From the NCBI GenBank assembly GCA_016207625.1, contig JACQPF010000108.1:1-5596 (forward strand): a stretch of 5,596 nt of DNA. Reading direction: 5' to 3'. The notes under the pieces were generated by a model. The model saw nothing but the letters and a program-made list of their open reading frames with translations, was not told where the DNA came from and searched no databases. Position numbers and translations under genes: made by a program. The stretch's first letter is position 1. The number at the start of each line of letters is the position of its first letter. Source of the stretch: Elusimicrobiota bacterium. GTDB taxonomy: Bacteria; Elusimicrobiota; Elusimicrobia; FEN-1173. Shown here piece by piece: positions 1 to 5,596 of this stretch.

Positions 1-1094
1 CCTCCATGACGGGCCATCTGGTCTTCAGCACCCTTCACACCAACGACGCCGTCTCCACCATCTCGCGCCTGCTGGATTTGAAGGTGGAACCCTATCTCAT
101 CGCCTCCTCGCTCACCGGGGTTTTGGCGCAACGCCTGGTGCGCGCCATTTGCACCCATTGCCGCGAGGAATATCAGCCGCCGGCCGACGTCATAAAAAAA
201 ATAGAAGCCCACCTGGGGGAAGAAGTGTCCTTCCTCTTTTACCGTGGGAAAGGGTGCGAGAAATGCCAGCACACGGGGTACCGCGGACGCATCGGGGTTC
301 ATGAGTTCCTGGACATTTCCGGAGAGGTCCGCCAAGCGATCCGCCAGGGCGGCGCCTCGGAAGGGAAGATCCGGGACTTGGCCCGAAAGAGCGGCATGAA
401 GAGCCTTCTCGACGACGCTTTGGAGAAAGTCAAGCAAGGCATCACCACCATGGAGGAGGTGGAGAGGATCCTCATCCTGATGGATGAGCCCGCGTCCGCC
501 AAGGAGGCCCTCTGCCCGCAATGCGAAGAAACCGTCCAGGAAGACTGGAAGAAATGTCCCTATTGCGGTGCCCACCTCAAGGGGACGCCGGAGCCGCCGG
601 CGGTTGCCGCGCCTCCCCCGGCCCCGGCTCCCTCACCCGCGCAACCGCCTTCTCAGGCCCTGAACTGGCCTTCCCATCCGCCGCTGGATCGGACCAACGC
701 TCATCCCCTGGACTTCACGGGCTTCAAGGTCCTCGTCGTCGACGATGACCAAGAGATGCTCCGGGCCCTCGTCTTGTATCTCCTGAAGAACAAGTTCTCC
801 GTCTCCATCGCGGCCAACGGCCAGGAGGCGATGGAGCTCGTTTCGAGGGACAAGCCCCACGTGCTGATCACCGACGTCCTCATGCCGTCCATGGACGGCT
901 TGGAGCTGCTCCGGACGCTGAGGGCCGATGTCACGACCGCGTTCATCCCCGTGATCATCCTCTCCCAAAAGAGCGCTGTGGAGGACCGCCTGAAAGGGTT
1001 TGAAGTCGGCACGGACGATTACATTTCCAAGCCGTTTTCTCCCGATGAGATGCTGTATCGGATCCGGGCCGTTTTGAAACGTGTGTACGCTTGA
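1..1094 (+). CDS. PilB/GspE-family assembly ATPase, C-terminal part, fused to a zinc ribbon and a receiver domain (5' partial)
   Basis: This is the C-terminal part of a hexameric ATPase that powers type IV pilus extension or type II secretion at the cytoplasmic face of the inner membrane. The reading frame is open at the window's left edge; residue numbers count from the Met at base 6, which is internal. [14 protein letters not shown] (2-15) is the conserved His-box region after Walker B. Cys49/Cys52 and Cys84/Cys87 form the family's zinc-binding pairs, followed by [10 protein letters not shown], and [10 protein letters not shown] (146-155) is the usual end of the family. The protein then continues unusually: a second four-cysteine ribbon (Cys170, 173, 184, 187), a Pro/Ala-rich linker (about 194-217), and a full receiver domain (about 239-362) with acidic residues Asp246-248, phosphoacceptor Asp290, Ser320 and Lys342. 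The fusion suggests that phosphorylation tunes the motor. PilB and GspE cannot be separated here because the N-terminal half is missing. Family call is firm; the regulatory role is inferred. Confidence 0.93.
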   Translation, partial: SMTGHLVFSTLHTNDAVSTISRLLDLKVEPYLIASSLTGVLAQRLVRAICTHCREEYQPPADVIKKIEAHLGEEVSFLFYRGKGCEKCQHTGYRGRIGVHEFLDISGEVRQAIRQGGASEGKIRDLARKSGMKSLLDDALEKVKQGITTMEEVERILILMDEPASAKEALCPQCEETVQEDWKKCPYCGAHLKGTPEPPAVAAPPPAPAPSPAQPPSQALNWPSHPPLDRTNAHPLDFTGFKVLVVDDDQEMLRALVLYLLKNKFSVSIAANGQEAMELVSRDKPHVLITDVLMPSMDGLELLRTLRADVTTAFIPVIILSQKSAVEDRLKGFEVGTDDYISKPFSPDEMLYRIRAVLKRVYA

Positions 1095-1185
1095 GAAAAC
1101 CATTGCCGAAACCTTGATCTTGATGTATGTATCAATAGACGTGGGTTTAGCTTTTCATTTCACCTGAAAGGACATCGGAACGAAG
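1095..1185 (+). promoter_or_regulatory. AT-richer intergenic spacer, probable promoter/leader of the receiver-CheC cluster
   Basis: This 91-base gap is the longest non-coding stretch in the window and is visibly richer in A/T than the flanking genes. It contains a small inverted repeat, TTGAT (1120-1124) with ATCAA (1131-1135) around a 6-base loop, and two overlapping TTGAT words (1114-1118 and 1120-1124) that could serve as -35-like or operator elements. No -10 hexamer of good quality lies at standard spacing, so no exact promoter is called. There is no GC-rich hairpin followed by a T run, so I see no intrinsic terminator for the upstream gene, and read-through is possible. A purine-rich AAAGGA (1167-1172) is 13 bases before the next ATG, longer than usual for a Shine-Dalgarno site. 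Confidence 0.3.
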
Positions 1186-1557
1186 ATGCCATACAGAATA
1201 TTGGTGGTGGATGACTCGCGATTGACGAGGGCAGTCATCAAGAACGCCCTCGCGGAAGCCGGACACGAGGTGGTGGGCGAGGCCCAGAACGGGCGCGAAG
1301 CCGTCGACAAGTACGACATGCTTAAGCCCGACGCCGTCACCATGTACCTCGTGATGCCCGAGATGGACGGACTGGAGGCCACCCGGGAGATCGTGGCCAA
1401 AGACCCCGCGGCGCGGATCCTGGTCGTCACGTCCTTGGATCAGAAACTGCTGGAAGACGACGCCGCAAAAATCGGCGCGAAGGGCATGCTGGCCAAGCCG
1501 TTCCAACCTTCCCAATTGGTCCGGATGCTCAATGGTGTCCTGGGGGTGGCGAAATAA
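1186..1557 (+). CDS. CheY-like stand-alone receiver with Tyr at the phosphoacceptor position
   Basis: A 123-residue single-domain response regulator with no output domain, the size of CheY. RILVVDDSRLTR carries the acidic pair Asp9/Asp10. VTMYLVMPEMDG (51-62) is the phosphorylation loop, but the expected Asp at position 54 is Tyr (codon TAC at 1345-1347). Thr82 in VVTS and Lys104 in LAKPF, the switch and conserved lysine residues, are present. With the acceptor Asp missing, normal aspartyl phosphorylation should not occur, so this looks like a pseudo-receiver that might act by binding partners. GAC to TAC is a single base change and all other active-site residues remain, so a recent mutation or a sequence error is also possible. 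The CheC-family gene starts 4 bases after the stop, indicating co-transcription. Receiver identity is certain; an active biological role is not. Confidence 0.93.
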   Translation: MPYRILVVDDSRLTRAVIKNALAEAGHEVVGEAQNGREAVDKYDMLKPDAVTMYLVMPEMDGLEATREIVAKDPAARILVVTSLDQKLLEDDAAKIGAKGMLAKPFQPSQLVRMLNGVLGVAK

Positions 1558-1561
1558 CGCC

Positions 1562-2191
1562 ATGCCGGAATTTGAGAAACTCACCCAAGAGCAAATCGAC
1601 GACCTCAGAGAGGTCGGCAACATCGGCACCGGCAACGCCGCGTCCCGCTTGTCCGCGATGATCCACCGCCGGTGCCTTTGCAACATCCCCCAAGTCGATA
1701 CGATGGGCCTGAAAGACATCGGCGGCGTCATGAACATGGGGGACTCTTTCGTCGTCGCCCTGCATGTGCGCGTGACGGGAGAGGTGCCGGCCGTCATGCT
1801 CGTCATCATGAAACGGATCTATGCACAGCTCCTGGTGAAATACATCACCAAATCCGCGCTGGACGCCACCGGGAAGGACTTCACCTTCACGGCCCAATTC
1901 GCCCTCCGGCAAGTCGGAGAGCTCATCAGCAAAGCCTTCATGGATTCCGTCAACCAATTCCTGAAAACCAAAGCGAAATACGCCGTCGCGGAAATCATTT
2001 CCGACAGCTGGTCGGCCGCCCTCCACGCCATCCTGCAGCGCGTGGAGACCAAGCGCGAGGACTCCCTCTTCATTCACACCGATTTCTTCGACCCGGAGAA
2101 AACGTTCCAAGGGAAGATCATCTACATCCTGACGAGACCCTCTTCCGACATCATCCTCGAACGGACGAAGTCCCTCGTGATCGCCGCGTAA
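1562..2191 (+). CDS. cheC: CheC-family (CheC/FliY-type) phosphatase of phosphorylated receivers
   Basis: A 209-residue cytoplasmic protein of CheC length. CheC proteins hydrolyse the acyl phosphate on CheY-type receivers. Near the N-terminus the signature D-x3-E-x2-N-x22-P is complete: Asp13, Glu17, Asn20 in DDLREVGNIGTGNA and Pro43 in NIPQV. CheC normally has a second, pseudo-symmetric copy; here the equivalent helix ALRQVGELISKAF (114-126) has Gln117 for Glu and Glu120 for Asn, and position 143 is Ala rather than Pro, so this site looks dead. An in-frame ATG at 1532 would add ten residues inside the preceding gene; I chose 1562 because the protein begins just ahead of the first conserved helix and the start falls after the upstream stop, with a G-rich GGGGGTGG about 12 bases before it. 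It is flanked by two CheY-like genes, its likely partners. No CheD gene or histidine kinase is in view. A more divergent CheX-like role is the alternative. Confidence 0.88.
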   Translation: MPEFEKLTQEQIDDLREVGNIGTGNAASRLSAMIHRRCLCNIPQVDTMGLKDIGGVMNMGDSFVVALHVRVTGEVPAVMLVIMKRIYAQLLVKYITKSALDATGKDFTFTAQFALRQVGELISKAFMDSVNQFLKTKAKYAVAEIISDSWSAALHAILQRVETKREDSLFIHTDFFDPEKTFQGKIIYILTRPSSDIILERTKSLVIAA

Positions 2192-2192
2192 C

Positions 2193-2200
2193 AAAAGGAG
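2193..2200 (+). promoter_or_regulatory. Strong Shine-Dalgarno site with short spacing before the second receiver gene
   Basis: AAAAGGAG is the clearest ribosome binding sequence in the window. It ends only 3 bases before the ATG at 2204, closer than the usual 5 to 9. The start cannot sensibly move downstream, because residues 3-8 (ALVIDD) already form the first strand and acidic pair of the receiver fold. Confidence 0.6.
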
Positions 2201-2203
2201 CCC

Positions 2204-2572
2204 ATGCGCGCCCTCGTGATTGACGACAACCCGGACTCCCGGGAAATCCTCGGCCGATATCTTCAAGACCTCGGGTTTGAAGTCTTCCGGGCCGAAAACG
2301 GCCGCAAGGCCTTGGACCTCTTGAAGGCCACCGGCCGTGTGGACGTGGCCCTGGTGGACCTGTACATGCCGGAGATGGACGGCTATCGTTTCGTCTACGC
2401 CGTCCGCGCCGAGAAAGTCTACGACGACATGCGCCTGATGATGGTGACCACCGAAACGGACATCGGCCACATCGTCAAAGCGCTCCAGATCGGCGCCAAC
2501 GAATACCTCATGAAACCCTTCACGAAAGACATGGTCCATGAGAAACTGAAGATCATGGGGATTTTGCTATAA
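2204..2572 (+). CDS. CheY-like stand-alone response regulator receiver
   Basis: A 122-residue single-domain receiver with no DNA-binding or enzymatic output region, so it presumably signals by protein contact as CheY does. All phosphorylation residues are present: Asp7/Asp8 in VIDDN, phosphoacceptor Asp52 in ALVDLYMPEMDG, Thr82 in MVTTE and Lys104 in LMKPF. It lies 12 bases after the CheC-family gene and is a plausible substrate for that phosphatase, in contrast to the Tyr54 receiver upstream. The partner it acts on, and the kinase that phosphorylates it, are not in the window; the neighbouring pilus/secretion motor is one candidate target. The last three codons and the TAA stop overlap the -10-like element proposed for ispG. 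Family assignment is firm, target is inferred. Confidence 0.93.
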   Translation: MRALVIDDNPDSREILGRYLQDLGFEVFRAENGRKALDLLKATGRVDVALVDLYMPEMDGYRFVYAVRAEKVYDDMRLMMVTTETDIGHIVKALQIGANEYLMKPFTKDMVHEKLKIMGILL

Positions 2573-2573
2573 T
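2565..2573 (+). promoter_or_regulatory. Extended -10 promoter element for ispG, possibly giving a leaderless mRNA
   Basis: TGCTATAAT matches the housekeeping extended -10 consensus TGnTATAAT exactly. It overlaps the stop codon of the preceding receiver gene. Transcription normally begins about 6 to 8 bases after this element, which falls at the GTG start of ispG (2580). The only -35-like sequence is CTGAAG at 2546-2551 (16-base spacing, TGA core only), but extended -10 promoters tolerate a poor -35. There is no well-placed Shine-Dalgarno sequence before ispG, which fits a leaderless message. The element rests on sequence match alone. Confidence 0.45.
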
Positions 2574-2579
2574 TCTTGA

Positions 2580-4604
2580 GTGGTCCTCCGTTTCTCTGAA
2601 AACCTCTTAGCTTACCGGCGGCGAAAAACCCGCGTCGTGCGCGTCGGCGGCGTGGCCGTGGGGGGCGACAACCCCTTGCGCCTCCAATCCATGACCACGA
2701 CCCCCACCTCGGACACACAGGCCACCGTGGCCCAGGCGGTCCGCCTGGCGGAGGCCGGCTGCGAGATCGTCCGCATCACGGCGCCCACGGAGAAAGACGC
2801 GGAAAACCTCAAAAACATCCAAGACGCCCTGCGACGTCAAGGCGTTCAAGTCCCCCTGGTGGCCGACATCCATTTCCGGCCGGACGCCGCGCTCATCGCC
2901 GCCGATTACGTCGAGAAGGTGCGCATCAACCCCGGCAATTTCGCGGACGCGAAGGCCTTCAAGATCCGGGAATACACCGAGGAGGAATACCGGCGGGAGC
3001 TGGACCGCATCGAAGAGAAGTTCACCCCCCTCGTCCTCAAGCTCAAGCGGCTCATGCGGTCCCTGCGGATCGGCGTGAACCACGGCTCCCTTTCGGACCG
3101 CATCCTGAACCGCTTCGGAGATACCCCGGAAGGCATGGTGGAGTCCGCCCTGGAATTCGTGCGGATTTGCGAGTCGAACGGCTATCACGACATCATCCTT
3201 TCCATGAAAGCGTCCAACCCGAAAGTGATGATCGCCGCTTACCGGCTCCTGGCCGCCCGCATGGGACAAGAAGGCATGGACTACCCCTTCCACCTCGGCG
3301 TGACGGAAGCCGGGGAAGGGGAGGATGGGCGGATCAAGTCCGCCATCGGCATCGGCGCCCTATTGGAAGACGGCATCGGGGACACCCTCCGCGTTTCTCT
3401 CACGGAGGAACCGGAGCTGGAGATCCCCGTCGCCCGCCGCCTGGCGGCCCCCTACTCCGGCCGGACGCCGGCCGTTTACCTTCGAGACCCCGTCGTGCCG
3501 GGCCGGGAAGTGACGCACATGGAAGATTTCACACAAGTGTCTCGCCGGAAGACGCGGGAAATCCAAATGGGCCCGCTCCGGTTGGGAGCGGGCCATCCGA
3601 TCCGCGTGGCGTTGGACCTTTCCGTCTACAAAAAAAACCCGTCGGAACTCCTCCTCGCTTTGCGGCAGGCCTTGAAAGCGGGCAACGACCAACGGCCGGA
3701 AATCTTGCAGTGGACCGCGGCCAACGGCTCGGACCTCCCGGCCCTTCAACACCTCCGGAGAGCTTTCCCGCGTGAGGGATCGGAGCGGCCGGGATTTCTC
3801 GTCCGCGTGGAAGGCCCCCTCTCACTCCTCAGCGAAGAGGTTTGGGAAACGGCGGACGCCGTCGCCCCTGCGGTCGGAGGCGTCGCTTGGGAAGAGGACC
3901 TCCGCCTCTTGGCAAAAAACGCCCTCTCCCGGGGGAAAACGCTTTTCCTCTCCGCCTCCGACGCTGACGATCTCTTGGAGCGGGCCCAGGTTGTCCGGTC
4001 TGTGATGCAAAACATCGTTTTGTGTCTGGAGCCTTCCGATGTCTCCCGCGCGGTCCATCAAATGCGCTATCTGGCCGCCCAGGGTTGGATCAAGGACGGC
4101 GGGTACCCGTTTCACCTGAAAGCGCCTTCCTTTAATGATCCGGAAGATCAGCTGTTGCATGGGTCTGTTTTGATCGGCTCGCTTCTATCCGACGGCGTGG
4201 GAGACAGCGTCCAAGCGGGGGCCGGGACGGACATCCAACGGGACCTGGAACTGGCCTACAACATCCTTCAAGGGACCGGAGTCCGCATCACGAAAGCGGA
4301 GTTCGTCTCATGCCCCTCCTGCGGCCGGACGCTTTTCGACCTGCAAGAAGCCACCGAACGGATCAAGTCCAAGACCGGGCATTTGAAGAACGTCAAAATC
4401 GCCATCATGGGCTGCATCGTAAACGGCACGGGGGAAATGTCCTACGCCGACTTCGGCTACGTCGGAGTCGGCCCCGGAAAGATCAACCTATACGCCGGCA
4501 AAACCTGCGTGGAGAAGGGGATCCCCGCGGACGTGGCGGACGAAAAGCTGGTGGAACTCATCAAAGAGCACGGGAAATGGGTGGATCCACTGAAGCGAAT
4601 TTGA
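2580..4604 (+). CDS. ispG: 4-hydroxy-3-methylbut-2-enyl diphosphate synthase, long three-domain form
   Basis: IspG (GcpE) is the cytosolic [4Fe-4S] enzyme that reductively opens methylerythritol cyclodiphosphate to HMBPP, the penultimate step of the MEP isoprenoid pathway. At 674 residues it is the long form known from plants, chlamydiae and Bacteroidetes; E. coli-type enzymes have about 370. The N-terminal TIM barrel (about 12-300) has NPLRLQSMTTTPT, GCEIVRITAPT, VADIHF and KVRINPGN. An inserted A* domain (about 310-565) follows, resembling a diverged copy of the barrel. The C-terminal cluster domain has Cys578 and Cys581 in CPSCGRT, Cys612 in MGCIVNGTGE and the catalytic-loop Glu619. The usual Pro in NGPGE is Thr617. 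The start is GTG: a TGA lies directly before it in frame, and the next residues (FSENLLAYRRRKTR) resemble the start of other long IspGs. The gene is 7 bases after the receiver gene, but a promoter-like element suggests independent expression. Function is near certain. Confidence 0.97.
   Translation: MVLRFSENLLAYRRRKTRVVRVGGVAVGGDNPLRLQSMTTTPTSDTQATVAQAVRLAEAGCEIVRITAPTEKDAENLKNIQDALRRQGVQVPLVADIHFRPDAALIAADYVEKVRINPGNFADAKAFKIREYTEEEYRRELDRIEEKFTPLVLKLKRLMRSLRIGVNHGSLSDRILNRFGDTPEGMVESALEFVRICESNGYHDIILSMKASNPKVMIAAYRLLAARMGQEGMDYPFHLGVTEAGEGEDGRIKSAIGIGALLEDGIGDTLRVSLTEEPELEIPVARRLAAPYSGRTPAVYLRDPVVPGREVTHMEDFTQVSRRKTREIQMGPLRLGAGHPIRVALDLSVYKKNPSELLLALRQALKAGNDQRPEILQWTAANGSDLPALQHLRRAFPREGSERPGFLVRVEGPLSLLSEEVWETADAVAPAVGGVAWEEDLRLLAKNALSRGKTLFLSASDADDLLERAQVVRSVMQNIVLCLEPSDVSRAVHQMRYLAAQGWIKDGGYPFHLKAPSFNDPEDQLLHGSVLIGSLLSDGVGDSVQAGAGTDIQRDLELAYNILQGTGVRITKAEFVSCPSCGRTLFDLQEATERIKSKTGHLKNVKIAIMGCIVNGTGEMSYADFGYVGVGPGKINLYAGKTCVEKGIPADVADEKLVELIKEHGKWVDPLKRI
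3570..3594 (+). other. Intragenic GC-rich hairpin at the A/A* domain junction of ispG
   Basis: GGCCCGCTCC (3570-3579) is a perfect inverted repeat of GGAGCGGGCC (3585-3594) around a 5-base GGTTG loop, giving a 10-bp stem. No T run follows, so it is not an intrinsic terminator. It encodes residues about 331-339, just after the catalytic barrel ends. It may be coincidental in GC-rich coding sequence, or it may slow translation at a domain boundary. Confidence 0.4.
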
Positions 4605-4640
4605 TTTCACAGGAACAAGGAAATTTGATAGGTTGATGAA

Positions 4641-5596
4641 ATGACCAATCCCTCCGGCTTTGCCGCCGTTAACAAACAGATGATTTTCCGGATCTTTTTT
4701 TTCAGCGTGTTCCTCTTCCTCATCTTCCAGTTCCTGCGGATCCTTTCCCCCTTCTTCACGCCGATCATGGCGGCGATCACGCTGGTCTTGATCTTCTTCC
4801 CCCTCCATGCCCGCATCCGAAAACAACTGAAGGACAAACAAAGCTTGGCCGCCGCGGCCAGCACGTCCGTCCTCCTGTTCATCGTCATCGTCCCCACGAT
4901 CCTTTTCGTCTGGCTGCTCGTCCGGCAGGCGGCGGTGATCTATCCCTGGGCGCAAGAGCGCGTGCAAGCTTTCAAGGCGCAACCCACCGCTTCCCTGGGG
5001 AACGCCTTCCCGGCGCCTTTCGACAGGATGGGGACCGGCGCGGAACGGTTCCTCTCCTATTGGGAAATCGACCTCAACGAAATCATCCTGAAGAACCTGG
5101 ACCAATTGGGGACCCGCATCTCCGCCTTCGGCACCGGCGTCGTGAAGAACGTCTTGTTCTTCCTTTTTGACTTGATGGTCCTCATCTTTTCCTTGTTTTT
5201 CCTTTTCCGGGACGGCCCGAACATCATGCACAAGATCATGGACTTGATCCCCATGGAGCAGACCCACAAAGAGCACATCCTCTTGCGGCTCTACGAGACG
5301 CTCTCGGCGGTCGTGCGCGGCGTCTTCATCACGGCGTCCATCCAAGGCCTTCTGGCGGGGCTGGGCTATACCGTGGCCGGCATCCATTTCTCCGTCCTCC
5401 TGGCCTTCGGCACCGCGTTCCTGGCCGTCATCCCGTTCCTGGGAGCCGCGGCCGTGTGGGTCCCGGTGGCCGTCTATCTCTATTTGAAAGGGATGGTGGT
5501 CAAAAGCGTCCTCCTTTTTTTATGGGGCGCGCTCGTCGTCAGCTTGGTGGACAACTTCTTGAAGCCCATCCTCATCGGCGAGAAGGCTCGGCTTCC
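4641..5596 (+). CDS. AI-2E family (PerM/YdiK/UPF0118) membrane transporter, 3' partial
   Basis: The frame is open from ATG 4641 to the window edge, giving 318 residues of a family usually about 330-400 long. These polytopic inner-membrane proteins are annotated as AI-2 exporters (TqsA-like), but many members have other or unknown substrates, including ion antiport, so no substrate is assigned. Hydrophobic segments lie at about 14-33, 37-54, 72-95, 165-189, 222-246, 249-280 and 285-303. Between segments three and four is the soluble amphipathic stretch (about 96-164) typical of the family. Family signatures are FLFRDG (187-192), the Gly-rich ITASIQGLLAGLGY (230-243), AVIPFLGA (262-269) and VDNFLKPILIG (303-313). 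An in-frame TAG at 4629 leaves ATG 4641 as the first ATG, with AGG at 4630-4632 as a weak ribosome site. It starts 36 bases after ispG with no terminator between, so co-transcription with ispG is likely. Confidence 0.9.
   Translation, partial: MTNPSGFAAVNKQMIFRIFFFSVFLFLIFQFLRILSPFFTPIMAAITLVLIFFPLHARIRKQLKDKQSLAAAASTSVLLFIVIVPTILFVWLLVRQAAVIYPWAQERVQAFKAQPTASLGNAFPAPFDRMGTGAERFLSYWEIDLNEIILKNLDQLGTRISAFGTGVVKNVLFFLFDLMVLIFSLFFLFRDGPNIMHKIMDLIPMEQTHKEHILLRLYETLSAVVRGVFITASIQGLLAGLGYTVAGIHFSVLLAFGTAFLAVIPFLGAAAVWVPVAVYLYLKGMVVKSVLLFLWGALVVSLVDNFLKPILIGEKARL

Noticed and set aside
633..1103. Minus-strand open frame of 156 codons opposite the motor-fused receiver
   Set aside because: It is antisense to a receiver with intact catalytic motifs and has no recognisable protein features.
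1157..1170. A 12-13 base word (TTCACCTGAAAG) shared by the 1095-1185 spacer and ispG near 4111-4122
   Set aside because: A single shared short word with no dyad structure or further copies; treated as chance.
1532..1561. Upstream ATG giving the CheC protein ten more residues
   Set aside because: It would overlap the preceding receiver gene by 26 bases and add residues with no family similarity; ATG 1562 starts after the stop and just before the conserved helix.
1529..2539. Minus-strand open frame of 336 codons opposite the CheC and receiver genes
   Set aside because: It lies antisense to three well-supported genes, has His/Asp/Gly-rich low-complexity composition and no recognisable motif. 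Long antisense frames are expected in GC-rich coding DNA.
3167..3775. Plus-strand frame of 202 codons inside ispG
   Set aside because: It is Arg/Pro/Gly-rich out-of-frame translation of the IspG barrel and insert, with no motif or ribosome site.
4605..4640. Possible terminator between ispG and the AI-2E-family gene
   Set aside because: No GC-rich inverted repeat or T run is present in the 36 bases.
4488..5387. Minus-strand open frame of 299 codons opposite the end of ispG and the AI-2E-family gene
   Set aside because: It is extremely rich in Glu, Asp and Arg because it is the complement of a membrane-protein gene; no domain is visible and the sense strand has clear family motifs.

Overview
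This window is a GC-rich stretch with every convincing gene on the + strand. It holds six protein genes: the 3' end of a type IV pilus / type II secretion assembly ATPase, a run of three small signalling genes (receiver, CheC-type phosphatase, receiver), a complete isoprenoid gene (ispG), and the 5' part of an AI-2E-family membrane protein. No rRNA, tRNA, CRISPR array or mobile element was seen. The phylum cannot be fixed from the sequence. The pilus/secretion motor, soluble chemotaxis-type proteins and the long three-domain IspG point to a bacterium outside the short-IspG groups such as the gammaproteobacteria, possibly an uncultured lineage.

Layout: 1-1094 is the C-terminal part of a PilB/GspE-like motor, extended by an extra four-cysteine zinc ribbon, a proline-rich linker and a complete receiver domain. 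A 91-base AT-richer spacer (1095-1185) follows and probably holds regulatory signals. Then comes a tight cluster: a CheY-like receiver (1186-1557), a CheC-family phosphatase (1562-2191), a second CheY-like receiver (2204-2572), ispG (2580-4604) and the AI-2E-family protein (4641 to the window end). Gaps within the cluster are 4 to 36 bases.

The most interesting reading is a small phospho-signalling module beside a pilus/secretion motor that carries its own receiver. The fused receiver and the second free receiver keep all phosphorylation residues. The first free receiver has Tyr where the phosphoacceptor Asp should be. The CheC protein keeps one of its two usual active sites. No histidine kinase lies in the window, so phosphate must come from elsewhere. 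CheC removing phosphate from the motor's receiver, with the Tyr receiver as an unphosphorylatable partner or decoy, is a testable inference and not something the sequence proves.

ispG is probably in the cluster by position only. A near-perfect extended -10 element overlaps the stop codon of the gene before it and would start transcription at or next to the ispG GTG codon, suggesting its own promoter and a leaderless message. IspG catalyses the penultimate step of the MEP isoprenoid pathway. Its inserted domain is visibly a diverged second copy of its catalytic barrel.
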